NCBI RefSeq assembly: GCF_003946325.1
Contig: NZ_RHNT01000020.1
Span: forward strand, 1 to 36,433
Direction: 5' to 3'
Origin: Companilactobacillus furfuricola
GTDB taxonomy: Bacteria; Bacillota; Bacilli; Lactobacillales; Lactobacillaceae
Length of the DNA stretch: 36,433 nucleotides
The notes below the pieces were generated by a model. The model saw only the letters and a list, made by a program, of their open reading frames with translations. It did not search any database and had not been told where the DNA came from. Every line of letters begins with the position of its first letter. The stretch's first letter is position 1. Positions 24,268 to 32,267 of the stretch are shown here, piece after piece. The position numbers were made by a program, and so were the translations under genes.

Positions 24268-25746
24268 ATGGCAACAGCAAATAAAAACCGACGTTGGTTA
24301 GCGCTGACGGCTTTGTGTGTGGCAGTCTTCATGTCATTACTAGATTCGACGATCGTTAATGTGGCTTTACCAACGATCCAAACTGAACTGAAAGTTAGTT
24401 ATGCGGATCTACAATGGGTCATTAATGCTTATACTTTGTCCTTTGCGATGTGTTTATTACTAGCAGCGAAGTTTGGTGACTTGTTCGGTCGCAAGAAGAT
24501 CTTCCTGATCTCTTTAGCCATTTTTACGCTAGGTTCATTGTTCTCGTCACTTTCCCAGTCAGCTCTGCAATTAAATTTGTCGAGACTTTTCCAAGGTGTC
24601 GGGGGAGCGGGAATGATGGCTTTGTCGATGACGATCGTGGCAGAAACGTTTGAAGAAAAAGAACGTGGGATCGCTTTTGGGGTCTGGAGTTCAGTCGTGG
24701 GAGTAGCCACGGCACTGGGTCCTGTGATCGGCGGTCTATTGATCAAAGGATTTAGCTGGCGCTCGATTTTCTTCATTAATTTGCCGATTGGGATCATCGC
24801 CCTGATCATGGGAACTCGTTACGTCGACGAGACGTTTGGTGATCGTCACGAGAAAATCGATTGGTTAGGGATGATCGTTTCGACGGCGATGATCTTTTGC
24901 TTGGTTTTCGGTTTGGTGCAAAAAGAGGCTCACAGCGACCTTGGTTGGTTTGACTATCGTATCAGTAGTTTTTTTGTTGTTGGGTTAGTTTTGCTGATTT
25001 TGTTTGTGGTGATCGAGAAGAAGCTTAAGGAACCAATGATAGATCTGGATATTTTTAAGTCGCTGCCTTTTGTGGGTACTGCTTTGGCTTCGTTTTGTTT
25101 AGGTGCAGGTTTGTATGCTTTCTTTACTTATATGACGATCTGGATGCAAAATTATTTGCGTTATTCGGCTGAACAGACTGGTTTGCAACAGCTGGCCATT
25201 GGGATGATGAGCTTGATTTTTGGTCCTATGGCGGGGGTTTTGTCTAATCGTTTTGCGAAGAGATGGTTGATCGGCGCTGGCTTGCTTTTGATAGGTGTTG
25301 TTTTGTTTGAGATTATTTCTGTGGTTTCGTTAGAAGTTACCTATATTAACTATCTTGCTGGTTTTGTGATTATCGGGATCGGCAATGCTGTTGTTAATCC
25401 ACCGCTTTCTGGTGCTGCGGTTGATTCGGTCGACCGACGATTTGTTGGGATCGCTAGTGGGGTGGTTAATGTTTTTCACCAGCTTGGTTCTTTGTTTGGT
25501 GTTGTTATCTTGGGGTTGGTGCTTGGCTCGGGTTTTCGTGCTGGGCTTTCTTCCTCTGTTGCACGGTTTGCTGATGTTGGGCCTGTTGGCGCTGCTGATG
25601 TGGCTTTTCGTGCTGGTGGTTCTGTTTGGCGTGAGGTGTTTTTAGCGTTTGATAACGGGTTTTCTATTGTTTTGATGGTTGCTATTTTTGTTGTGATTGT
25701 TGGAGCTTTTGTTGGGGTGGTTTTGATTCGGGATAAGCGGTTTTGA
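24268..25746 (+). CDS. MFS transporter, DHA2 (EmrB/QacA) family multidrug exporter
   Basis: This encodes 492 residues and 14 hydrophobic segments. LLDSTIVNVALPTIQ is motif D1, AAKFGDLFGRKK is motif A, and GPVIGGLLIKGFSWRSIFFINLPIG is motif C plus the conserved start of helix 6. The start has GAGGCG upstream. The first 40 codons end in G/T in 21 cases (52%); the last 48 in 45 cases (94%). The C-terminal 90 residues are also rich in V, G, F and R, as expected if A-to-G and C-to-T changes were still altering the protein. It ends about 20 bases before family A copy 4. The drug substrate is unknown. Confidence 0.9.
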   Translation: MATANKNRRWLALTALCVAVFMSLLDSTIVNVALPTIQTELKVSYADLQWVINAYTLSFAMCLLLAAKFGDLFGRKKIFLISLAIFTLGSLFSSLSQSALQLNLSRLFQGVGGAGMMALSMTIVAETFEEKERGIAFGVWSSVVGVATALGPVIGGLLIKGFSWRSIFFINLPIGIIALIMGTRYVDETFGDRHEKIDWLGMIVSTAMIFCLVFGLVQKEAHSDLGWFDYRISSFFVVGLVLLILFVVIEKKLKEPMIDLDIFKSLPFVGTALASFCLGAGLYAFFTYMTIWMQNYLRYSAEQTGLQQLAIGMMSLIFGPMAGVLSNRFAKRWLIGAGLLLIGVVLFEIISVVSLEVTYINYLAGFVIIGIGNAVVNPPLSGAAVDSVDRRFVGIASGVVNVFHQLGSLFGVVILGLVLGSGFRAGLSSSVARFADVGPVGAADVAFRAGGSVWREVFLAFDNGFSIVLMVAIFVVIVGAFVGVVLIRDKRF

Positions 25747-25764
25747 TGATTGTTTGGTTGGTGT

Positions 25765-26400
25765 TTAGGTGTGAGGTGGTATTTTGGATGTACGTTCAAT
25801 GCCGACTCCGGGGCCCGGGGATACAGACGCTGGAACGTGGTGGGCACATTTTGAACCAATCGAGCAAAGGGCGCTCGCTTGTTTCAAAACTGCACCTTCA
25901 TCTAAGCTCCTTCGTCGCCAAGATGAATTTCACCACTGAGGTCTGTATCCCCGGGCCCCTCCGTCTAGATAGAGACTATATTCCCCTTCTTGGTTGAGTT
26001 TTACCGATTTATTTTGTACAAATTGGCACTGTTTGCTCGTCCTATTTCTCACTTGTCTATCTCAGGCTTTATCTATTCTGGTGGGAATAGGGGCTTCCTT
26101 TTCTTGTTACGATATATTTTCTATCTAGATTACTGACTCTTTTCTCGGTTCGTGGGACTTCGCTCCACTCATTTTGTTTCCTGACTTACGTTGCTGTCGC
26201 TGATTTTCTTTGTTTGTTGGTTAGATAAGTGTAAATATATATTTTTATCTCTTACTTTCGCTTGTTGCTCGCGTGCTCGTTTCCTCGCACTCTTGCCTGG
26301 TTCTTATGCTGTCTTTTTTTACTCTCTTTATTTATTTACTTGTCTCTTGCTCGCTTGTTCGATTCTCTCACAATCCCGCAATTCTTCCGTTGTTTTCCTT
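25765..26400 (+). repeat. Family A structured repeat, copy 4 (long pyrimidine-rich 3' subtype)
   Basis: The closing helix is at 25810-25828 and 25941-25959, perfect over 19 bp. Hairpin 2 is TTCATCT (25897-25903) / AGATGAA (25921-25927), a third covarying version. GTGG (26152-26155) pairs with CCAC (26165-26168). The tail with GGTTAGATAAG and TTGCTCGCG matches copy 2 only. This copy lacks the AGATGTAAGAGAGC lead and begins directly after the pump gene. Confidence 0.88.
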
Positions 26401-26486
26401 TATTATTTTTTTATGTTATAGTTCTACTTATAGATGTTAGCATCTATGTGGACCTCGAGTCCGTGACGCCATTGCGCGTTTTGAGT

Positions 26487-26517
26487 CTATCTCAGTGAGA
26501 GATAGGCTTCTTTTTTT
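26487..26517 (+). terminator. Hairpin with T-run at the end of copy 4
   Basis: CTATCTC (26487-26493) pairs with GAGATAG (26499-26505) with a small bulge, followed by CTTC and seven T. It could end a transcript that runs through copy 4. Confidence 0.6.
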
Positions 26518-26532
26518 GCCTTTATACACAAT

Positions 26533-26598
26533 AAAAAGACAGTATTCCCGGCTTTTATGCGATTAGTTATCGCTTTGCCATTTGAATACTGTCTTTTT
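26533..26598. terminator. Bidirectional terminator downstream of alsD
   Basis: AAAAAGACAGTATTC (26533-26547) and GAATACTGTCTTTTT (26584-26598) are fully complementary. The loop holds a second hairpin, GCGAT/ATCGC. It is the natural terminator for the alsS-alsD transcript on the minus strand. Confidence 0.88.
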
Positions 26599-26616
26599 TT
26601 TACTTCATTTCTTTTC

Positions 26617-27330
26617 TTAGCTTTCAGCGCTGTGGATGGTTCCTAGGATGTCTTCGTCTTCGAATCTGTGTTGCATATATGCTTCGTTATTGACGGGGAG
26701 ATGTTGTTCTAGGGTGTCGAATTGTTGATATTTGACTGTTCCAGTTACTTTGCTGAAGTCTAGGATGTGGCCGCCGAAGGTTTTGTCTTCTGATAGGAAG
26801 TGGCTGTGGAATCCTGCTACTGCTGCTCCGTCGAAGATTTCTGGAGAGTAGTAGCTTAATAGCGTTCCTTTTACTTTTGTTTGATCGAAGATGTTTTGTT
26901 TGGCTGCTGTTTTGGCCAGGGTGTCGTAAGGGGCGGTTGATTTTCTTACGGCTCTGGTTTTCATGTTTTCGAAGGTTCCTTCTATTTTTATTGAATAAAA
27001 GGTGTTGCTGCTGCCTACTTTTTCTTCGATTAATTTTTTCAGTTCATTTCTGGTTGTGTCTTTGACGGTGGTTAGTTCTTGATAGTTGGCGAAGTGGCTG
27101 TTGGCGAAGGGCATGGTGAAGTCGCCTTTTAGTACGTTGACTTTGCCTTCTCCGTCTACTTGATATGGAGTTCCGTCTAGGATGATTAGTTCGCCGTCTA
27201 GTCCTTCGCCGGTCCCGATCCCTGTGTCACCATGAGCTAGTAGTTCTTTCATGGTCAAGGTTCCGTCTAGTAGGCCTGGTACTAATAGGGCTAGGGTTCC
27301 GTGTTGATATAGTGCTTTTTTGTTTGGCAT
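26617..27330 (-). CDS. alsD: Alpha-acetolactate decarboxylase
   Basis: This encodes 237 residues, the family length. The zinc-binding histidines are in FHSHFLSEDKTFGGHIL near residue 175; the N-terminal LLAHGDTGIGTGEGLDGELI and YQVDG segments are family hallmarks. It converts 2-acetolactate to acetoin, a pH-neutral sink for pyruvate. It follows alsS by 16 bases with AAAGGATC before the ATG. Codons end mostly in A/C (G/T on the plus strand), matching copy 4 just downstream. Confidence 0.96.
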   Translation of the reverse strand: MPNKKALYQHGTLALLVPGLLDGTLTMKELLAHGDTGIGTGEGLDGELIILDGTPYQVDGEGKVNVLKGDFTMPFANSHFANYQELTTVKDTTRNELKKLIEEKVGSSNTFYSIKIEGTFENMKTRAVRKSTAPYDTLAKTAAKQNIFDQTKVKGTLLSYYSPEIFDGAAVAGFHSHFLSEDKTFGGHILDFSKVTGTVKYQQFDTLEQHLPVNNEAYMQHRFEDEDILGTIHSAES

Positions 27331-27346
27331 GATTGATCCTTTCGTT

Positions 27347-29020
27347 CTAGTTTACGTAGTCATCTAATAGTGTTGACAATAATTTAATGTTATCACTGTA
27401 ATCAACAGGGATGTCAATGACTGTTGGACCTTCTTGTGAAAAAGCTGTTTTTAAGGCAGTTTCTAGTTCTTCAGCTTTGTCGACGTGGATGCCGTTTGCT
27501 CCGAAACTTTCAGCGTATTTGGCGAAGTCTACGGAACCAATGTTTACTCCAGAGTTTCGACCGTATTTTGCTTCTTCTTGGAATTTGACCATGTCGTAGT
27601 AGCCGTCGTTCCAAACTAGTTGCACGATGTTTAAGTTTAATCTTACGGCTGTTTCCAGTTCTTGTCCTGAGAAGAGGAAGCCTCCGTCTCCGGCAATTGA
27701 TACTACTGGTTGTCCTGGCCGTTCTAAGGCGGCAGCGATGGCCCAAGGTAGTGCTACTCCTAGAGTTTGCATTCCGTTACTGAATAGTAAGTGTCTTGGC
27801 TTATAACTTCTGAAGTGGCGCGCCATCCAGATGTAGTGACTTCCGACGTCTACTGTTACGGTTGTGTCGTCGTTTACTTGTCCTTGTAGGGCGTGGATGA
27901 TCTCTAATGGGTGAACGCCGTTTTTGCCTTTTCTTTCTGGAACAGCATCTTTAGAAAGGAACTTAGCTTGTCTTTGATGCAAGTGGTCCTTTTTATCTTG
28001 GCTTAGTGATAGTTCAGGGAGCTTTTCGCTTAGTTCATTTAAAGTCTTGGCAATGTCCGCTTGAACTACTAGGTCTGGTTGATATTCGTTGGAGATCTCA
28101 GGAGCGATGCTGTCTAGGTTGATGATCTCACCATTTCGATCAACATTCCAAAGTCTAGCTTCATATTCAACGGGATCATAGCCGATAGTGATTACTAAGT
28201 CACTTTCTTTGAGCATGGCATCACCGATTTGATTTCTGAATAGTCCGACACGACCGAAATAATTTTTTTCCAAATCGCGATTGATTACGCCGGCTCCTTG
28301 GAAAGTTTCAACTACGGGGATCGAGAATTTTTTCAAAAAGTTTTGGATCGCGTTTGTTACGTTGGAATCTGATGAACGCATTCCAGCTAGAATTACTGGC
28401 ATTTCAGCTTTTTGAAGCTTAGCGATGATGTTGTCGATTGTTTTACTGTCGGCTCCACCTTGTTCGATTGGTGTTAGTGGGGCAATTGTTTCAGTGGATA
28501 CTTCGTCATCTAGGACGTCTTTTGGTAGTGAAATGAATGTTGCTCCTGACTTGGGAGCCATGGCAGTTTGATAAGCATTAGCGAATGTTTCTGAGATGTT
28601 GTTGGAGTCTTGGACTTCAACGCTATCCTTCGTCGCTGTGCTAAGTAATTCCTTACTAGGGATACTTTGGTGGGTCAATCTGGCGACATCGTTTCGAGGA
28701 ACTTGTCCACCAAGGGCTACGACTGGGTCACCTTCTGAAGTTGCTGTGATCAATCCAGTTGCTAAGTTTGATACACCAGGGCCTGAAGTTGTTGCTACGA
28801 CGCCAGGATTTCCGGTTAAACGACCGATACCAGATGCCATGAATGAGGCATTTTGCTCGTGTCGTGTGATGATTAATTTTGGTGCTTTGGGATTGTTGCT
28901 GTATTCCATTAAGTCAAAAAGTTTATCGACTTTTGCTCCAGGAAGTCCAAAGACATATTTAATGTCTTGGTTGATCATAGATTGGAATAGTGCCTCTGCA
29001 CCGGTTTTTTTAACTGCCAT
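27347..29020 (-). CDS. alsS: Catabolic acetolactate synthase
   Basis: This encodes 557 residues. TRHEQNASFMASG carries the catalytic Glu (residue 54) and AGDGGFLFSGQELETA with NDGYYDM is the ThDP/Mg site. The lack of a nearby regulatory subunit gene and the pairing with alsD point to the FAD-independent catabolic enzyme. It condenses two pyruvate to 2-acetolactate. The start has AAGGAGAC upstream. It is divergent from a MarR gene over a palindrome and is probably controlled by it. G/T skew on the plus strand is strong in the 3' half of the gene and weak at its start. Confidence 0.95.
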   Translation of the reverse strand: MAVKKTGAEALFQSMINQDIKYVFGLPGAKVDKLFDLMEYSNNPKAPKLIITRHEQNASFMASGIGRLTGNPGVVATTSGPGVSNLATGLITATSEGDPVVALGGQVPRNDVARLTHQSIPSKELLSTATKDSVEVQDSNNISETFANAYQTAMAPKSGATFISLPKDVLDDEVSTETIAPLTPIEQGGADSKTIDNIIAKLQKAEMPVILAGMRSSDSNVTNAIQNFLKKFSIPVVETFQGAGVINRDLEKNYFGRVGLFRNQIGDAMLKESDLVITIGYDPVEYEARLWNVDRNGEIINLDSIAPEISNEYQPDLVVQADIAKTLNELSEKLPELSLSQDKKDHLHQRQAKFLSKDAVPERKGKNGVHPLEIIHALQGQVNDDTTVTVDVGSHYIWMARHFRSYKPRHLLFSNGMQTLGVALPWAIAAALERPGQPVVSIAGDGGFLFSGQELETAVRLNLNIVQLVWNDGYYDMVKFQEEAKYGRNSGVNIGSVDFAKYAESFGANGIHVDKAEELETALKTAFSQEGPTVIDIPVDYSDNIKLLSTLLDDYVN

Positions 29021-29076
29021 ATTTGTCTCCTTGTTTCCGCATTGTTAAGATGTTATTGTTTAAAGATAAATCGTTG

Positions 29077-29094
29077 GTGTTGATTTGTCAACAC
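29077..29094. promoter_or_regulatory. Candidate MarR operator between alsS and the MarR gene
   Basis: GTGTTGA-TTTG-TCAACAC is a perfect 18-bp inverted repeat, 19 bases before the MarR ATG. TTGTTA (29043-29048) and GATAAA (29065-29070), spaced by 16 bp, may be the MarR promoter, which puts the palindrome over its start point. Confidence 0.65.
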
Positions 29095-29112
29095 ATCGCT
29101 CGGGAGAAAATT

Positions 29113-29538
29113 ATGAAGAATATAGGATACTTAGCTCAAGATATTTCGATTTTGCACCGCCAGTATTATAAAGATACGCGTGAACAATTCGACGCCTTAA
29201 AATTGAATCCAACTGCCGCCTGTATTTTATTGTCAGTAGGAGATTACCCAGAGATCACGCAAAACCACGTTGCGCGATTATTAGTAGTAGATAAAGGTTT
29301 AGCTACTCGTGAGATCAAGAAGATGGAATCCTTGGGATATTTGAATAAACATGACGGGACTGGCAAGAGTAAAATCTTGGAGTTGACAAATGTCGGGTCT
29401 GATGTGGTCGATCAGATCCAAGATATTCGCAAACAATGGTGGGAAAAACGTTTTGCTGATACAGGATTGACGGAAGATAGTCCGTTGATTGCATCGATTG
29501 AACGAGTGGTTGATAGTATCGTTGACCCAATTGAATAA
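29113..29538 (+). CDS. MarR-family transcriptional regulator
   Basis: This encodes 141 residues from ATG 29113 with GGGAG 8 bases upstream; a longer frame from 29023 covers the promoter and operator and is rejected. The winged helix is around residues 35-100: ITQNHVARLLVVDKGLATREIKKMESLGYL with the wing NKHDGTGKSKILELT. It is divergent from alsS-alsD. It probably represses the acetoin operon and itself, with an acid or pyruvate-related signal as a possible inducer. The signal is not visible in the sequence. Confidence 0.88.
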   Translation: MKNIGYLAQDISILHRQYYKDTREQFDALKLNPTAACILLSVGDYPEITQNHVARLLVVDKGLATREIKKMESLGYLNKHDGTGKSKILELTNVGSDVVDQIQDIRKQWWEKRFADTGLTEDSPLIASIERVVDSIVDPIE

Positions 29539-29590
29539 TATTGTCAAAATAATTAAATAAATATTTGGATAAATTAATAATGGAAAAGTT

Positions 29591-29616
29591 AGCGAAATTA
29601 GATTTCGCTTTTTTTA
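29591..29616 (+). terminator. Terminator of the MarR gene
   Basis: AGCGAAAT (29591-29598) pairs with ATTTCGCT (29602-29609) across a TAG loop, with seven T following. The stretch from here to 29849 holds no supported gene. Confidence 0.9.
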
Positions 29617-29849
29617 TTGGCTATTTTGTAACGCTATGGATAGAATGCTTGAAAAAAGAGTGGAGATTGTGAGTGGTTGCTATTTTGGGATGCTGGTTGA
29701 CAATCAGCTGAAATATCAAAGATTTATAGCAGTGTTGATAGATGTTATAATTAAATTTATATATATCATAGTAATTAAATTCACAATTGCCGCTTACAAA
29801 AAATTAATTTCTTTGCCATTTTTTATAATCGAAATATAAGTAAATAGTA

Positions 29850-29878
29850 TTGTATATTCTAAATACTAGGAATACAAT
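29850..29878 (+). promoter_or_regulatory. Promoter of a short peptide gene
   Basis: TTGTAT (29850-29855) and TACAAT (29873-29878) are separated by exactly 17 bp. ATTGTAT/ATACAAT at its ends is also a perfect inverted repeat and might be an operator. Transcription would start near 29885. Confidence 0.65.
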
Positions 29879-29921
29879 AATCTTTGTTAATTAAAATATT
29901 TATATTTATGGAGGCATAGTT

Positions 29922-29993
29922 ATGTTATTACTACATATTTTCAATTCATTCGTTTGTGGTATTTATGATGAATTTTTTGATGGCACAAAATAG
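29922..29993 (+). CDS. Putative 23-residue peptide gene (small ORF)
   Basis: The ATG at 29922 has GGAGG (29910-29914) 7 bases upstream. The frame is 23 codons and ends in TAG. The peptide has a hydrophobic N-terminal half (MLLLHIFNSFVCGIY) and an acidic end (DEFFDGTK). It is enclosed by its own promoter and a strong terminator, giving a transcript of about 155 bases. It might be a leader, a signalling peptide, a type I toxin-like peptide, or the transcript may act as an sRNA. I do not recognise it. Confidence 0.5.
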   Translation: MLLLHIFNSFVCGIYDEFFDGTK

Positions 29994-30004
29994 TTTGACG
30001 TAGT

Positions 30005-30042
30005 AAATACACCTGCTCAGATCGAGTGGGTGTATTTTTTTT
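30005..30042 (+). terminator. Terminator of the short peptide gene
   Basis: AAATACACC (30005-30013) pairs with GGTGTATTT (30029-30037), followed by T's. It is 11 bases past the stop of the 23-codon frame. Confidence 0.85.
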
Positions 30043-30158
30043 GCATTTTGATTTGATTGATTTATAGCGAGGGGATTGTACTCAGGGGAATGATCTTTTT
30101 TAGATTTTGGATCAGATACGCTTCAATATGAATTTTTATAAATTGGCTGAATAAAAAT

Positions 30159-30207
30159 GGCACTAACTATTTCTGCGGATTAAACTTGCAGTTGTTTAGT
30201 TAGTGCC
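30159..30207 (-). terminator. Long hairpin, probable terminator for the CDF transporter transcript
   Basis: GGCACTAACTA (30159-30169) and TAGTTAGTGCC (30197-30207) are complementary over 11 bp, with an inner CTGC/GCAG. An A-run before it supplies a minus-strand U-tract. The stretch 30043-30158 holds no gene. Confidence 0.65.
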
Positions 30208-30274
30208 CTTTATTTATTTTGGAATAGATTGCAGCGGTTTTGATAGTGGTATTTTGTTTTATCCTCAAGGATGT

Positions 30275-30442
30275 TGAAACGAGCTCCGAGGCACAGCGGC
30301 CTCCGGTTAACACAAGTGGTCGCGGCGCGGCTTTGCCGCACCTTGTGCGACCACCTGCGTTAATCCTCAGCAGCTAATCGTGCCTCTGCGCTCTCTGTGT
30401 TTAAATCCTCAGCAGCTAACCGTGCCTCTGCGCTCTCTGTAT
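30275..30442 (-). repeat. Family B hairpin repeat, copy c, with exchanged arm and tandem tail
   Basis: On the minus strand it keeps AGAGAGCG, CAGCTGCTGAGGATT, GGAGGC and GGAGCTCGTTTC. The middle hairpin is GTGGTCGC (30316-30323) / GCGACCAC (30347-30354) with GCGGC/GCCGC inside, instead of ACTATCAGC/GCTGATAGT. The 37-bp unit at 30362-30398 is repeated at 30404-30440 with one difference. It lies directly after the CDF gene stop. Confidence 0.75.
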
Positions 30443-30445
30443 TTT

Positions 30446-31432
30446 CTACTGTTTTTCAGGGTCAGGTATTATTGTGATCGTTACGTCATAGACGTTATAT
30501 TTTTTGTGCAATTTGCGTTCGATTTTTTCGTTTACGTTGTAGATTTCCATGGCAGTGTCTTTGGGATTTACCATGATGAAGATGTCGACTAATAGCATGT
30601 TTCCATTGTAGCGACTGGTTAGGTCGACTACTTTTCTTACTTTGGGCGTTTTTTCGACGGTTTTGCGCATTTGTTTTTCTAAGTCGGGGTCGACGTAGTC
30701 GATCAAGTTTAAGGTGCTTTCTTGAAAAATTGTTAGGCCTTGCCAGAGGATGAAGAAGCCGATGATGATGCTGACGGCGCTATCGACCCAGGCTAGTTGG
30801 AAGAAATAGGAGATCAAGACGGTAATGGCTGTGCCAAAACTGGTAACGATGTCGCCTAGGCTGTCTTTTGAAGCTGCAAGTAGGGACCCGTTTTGCAATT
30901 TTTTGCCAAAGTGTCTATTAATATAAAAAACTAGTAACATCATAACGGTCGCGATCCCAGCACCTAAGGCAGAAATTAGATTGGGATTGGGGGATTCGTT
31001 AATGTGTCTGAGGTCGATGAAGCCGTTGACGATGATCTGAAGAGCAATCAAAATGATGATAAAACTAGTTACGAGCGTAAAGACTGTTTCGAGACGAAAA
31101 CGGGATAGTTGCAAGGAATTGTCGCTTCTCACACTTTCCTTGGGCAGATCTTTAGCTAAAATGTCATCGTCGTCGTAGTTAGTGGCTTCGCGGATACCAA
31201 AAATCAGCACGCCCGTGGAGATGACGCCGGAGAGATTGTTCAAAGCATCAGCTTTTAAAGCTTGAGAATGTCCGATGATTGCTAGCCAATATTCGACGAT
31301 TGTGATCAAAATATAAATAGCGATATTCAAATACAAGTATTTGGCAGCAGTATTGAGCTTATCGATTTCTAGTTGCAGCAAATTTGCCTGATGTTGCGAT
31401 TCTTGAAGTAAGTAGTGACTTAATTTTTTCAT
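30446..31432 (-). CDS. Cation diffusion facilitator (CDF) family metal transporter
   Basis: This encodes 328 residues from ATG 31432, which has AGAGG 5 bases upstream; the ATG at 31447 has none. It has six hydrophobic segments followed by a cytosolic C-terminal domain (about residues 240-328) of CDF type ending in VTITIIPDPEKQ. The metal site in helix 2 reads ADALNN and in helix 5 SKDSLGD, so one helix-2 ligand is Asn instead of Asp, and the helix-5 pair is D-x3-D. It probably exports Mn2+, Fe2+ or Zn2+; the residues do not settle which. No regulator is adjacent. Confidence 0.88.
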   Translation of the reverse strand: MKKLSHYLLQESQHQANLLQLEIDKLNTAAKYLYLNIAIYILITIVEYWLAIIGHSQALKADALNNLSGVISTGVLIFGIREATNYDDDDILAKDLPKESVRSDNSLQLSRFRLETVFTLVTSFIIILIALQIIVNGFIDLRHINESPNPNLISALGAGIATVMMLLVFYINRHFGKKLQNGSLLAASKDSLGDIVTSFGTAITVLISYFFQLAWVDSAVSIIIGFFILWQGLTIFQESTLNLIDYVDPDLEKQMRKTVEKTPKVRKVVDLTSRYNGNMLLVDIFIMVNPKDTAMEIYNVNEKIERKLHKKYNVYDVTITIIPDPEKQ

Positions 31433-31611
31433 AGTAACCTCTGACATTATTGTAGGAGTTTTTTACTTTCAAAAAAATTTAATTTAGAGAAATATTATTT
31501 CCATCACATATGATTATTAATTCAATTATTTGACGAATCAGCAAAGCAACTCTTACACTTTATATAAAATAATAATATTTTTATATATAAATATGGAATG
31601 CAGGCGATAAA

Positions 31612-32205
31612 ATGACGAAGAAAATTGGAATTATTTTAGGAAGCACTAGGACTAAGTCGTTGGGAGAAAACATTTTTAATTATTTACGAAATGTTAATCC
31701 TGACACGGATGAGATGAAATACAGCTGGATCAATCTTAAGGATTATCCACTACCGCTATATGACCACATTGAGACTCCATTAGAAACACCGATCCATGAC
31801 TTAAATGAGCAAGAGAATAATTGGTTAAAAGCTTTGGATGCACAGGATGGATATATCATTCTGACACCAGAGTACAATCATGGCATTACTGGAGCTTTGA
31901 AGAATGCTTTGGATTTCGTCGGGCTCCAAGTTGAACGGAAGCCAGTTTCGGTCATTGCTTATTCTCACTTTAGTGATGGTGGGATCTTAGCGGCGGAATC
32001 GATCGTGCCTATTTTACAAATGTTAAATATGATGGTTTTACCAAAACCTGCTCTTTTGTGGAATGCTGATCCTAATTTCACCACAGCAGGTGAATTAAAT
32101 AAAACGGCTGAAAATAGCGACCATTTTGAAAAAAGGTTGGCAGAAATATTCCGTGAGATCGATCACTATACGGCAGTGTTGAAAAATAATCCTTATCAAA
32201 ATTAG
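31612..32205 (+). CDS. NADPH-dependent FMN reductase family flavoprotein
   Basis: This encodes 197 residues with a flavodoxin-like fold. GSTRTKS near residue 10 binds the FMN phosphate, and TPEYNHGITGALKNALD near residue 84 is the second conserved FMN/dimer segment. Family members reduce FMN, quinones or azo compounds with NADPH. The C-terminal 40 residues are charged and longer than in the smallest members. The ribosome binding site (CAGGCG) is weak. It is a single gene with a bidirectional terminator behind it. Confidence 0.88.
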   Translation: MTKKIGIILGSTRTKSLGENIFNYLRNVNPDTDEMKYSWINLKDYPLPLYDHIETPLETPIHDLNEQENNWLKALDAQDGYIILTPEYNHGITGALKNALDFVGLQVERKPVSVIAYSHFSDGGILAAESIVPILQMLNMMVLPKPALLWNADPNFTTAGELNKTAENSDHFEKRLAEIFREIDHYTAVLKNNPYQN

Positions 32206-32212
32206 TAATAAT

Positions 32213-32257
32213 AAATGACTTAATTCCAGATGATTCACGGAATTAAGTCATTTTTGT
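32213..32257. terminator. Bidirectional terminator between the flavin reductase and deformylase genes
   Basis: AAATGACTTAATTCC (32213-32227) and GGAATTAAGTCATTT (32239-32253) are perfectly complementary, and a T-run follows. It serves convergent genes. Confidence 0.93.
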
Positions 32258-32267
32258 TTAAAACTAG

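Noticed and set aside
29646-29715. Possible fifth family B fragment (AAAAAAGAGTGGAG...) and the 67-codon frame over it
   Set aside because: Only the first 15 or so bases resemble family B and no hairpin of the family follows. The frame has no ribosome binding site.
30362-30442. CRISPR-like array from two 37-bp direct repeats
   Set aside because: Only two units with a 5-base gap, no spacers, and the unit is part of the family B element.
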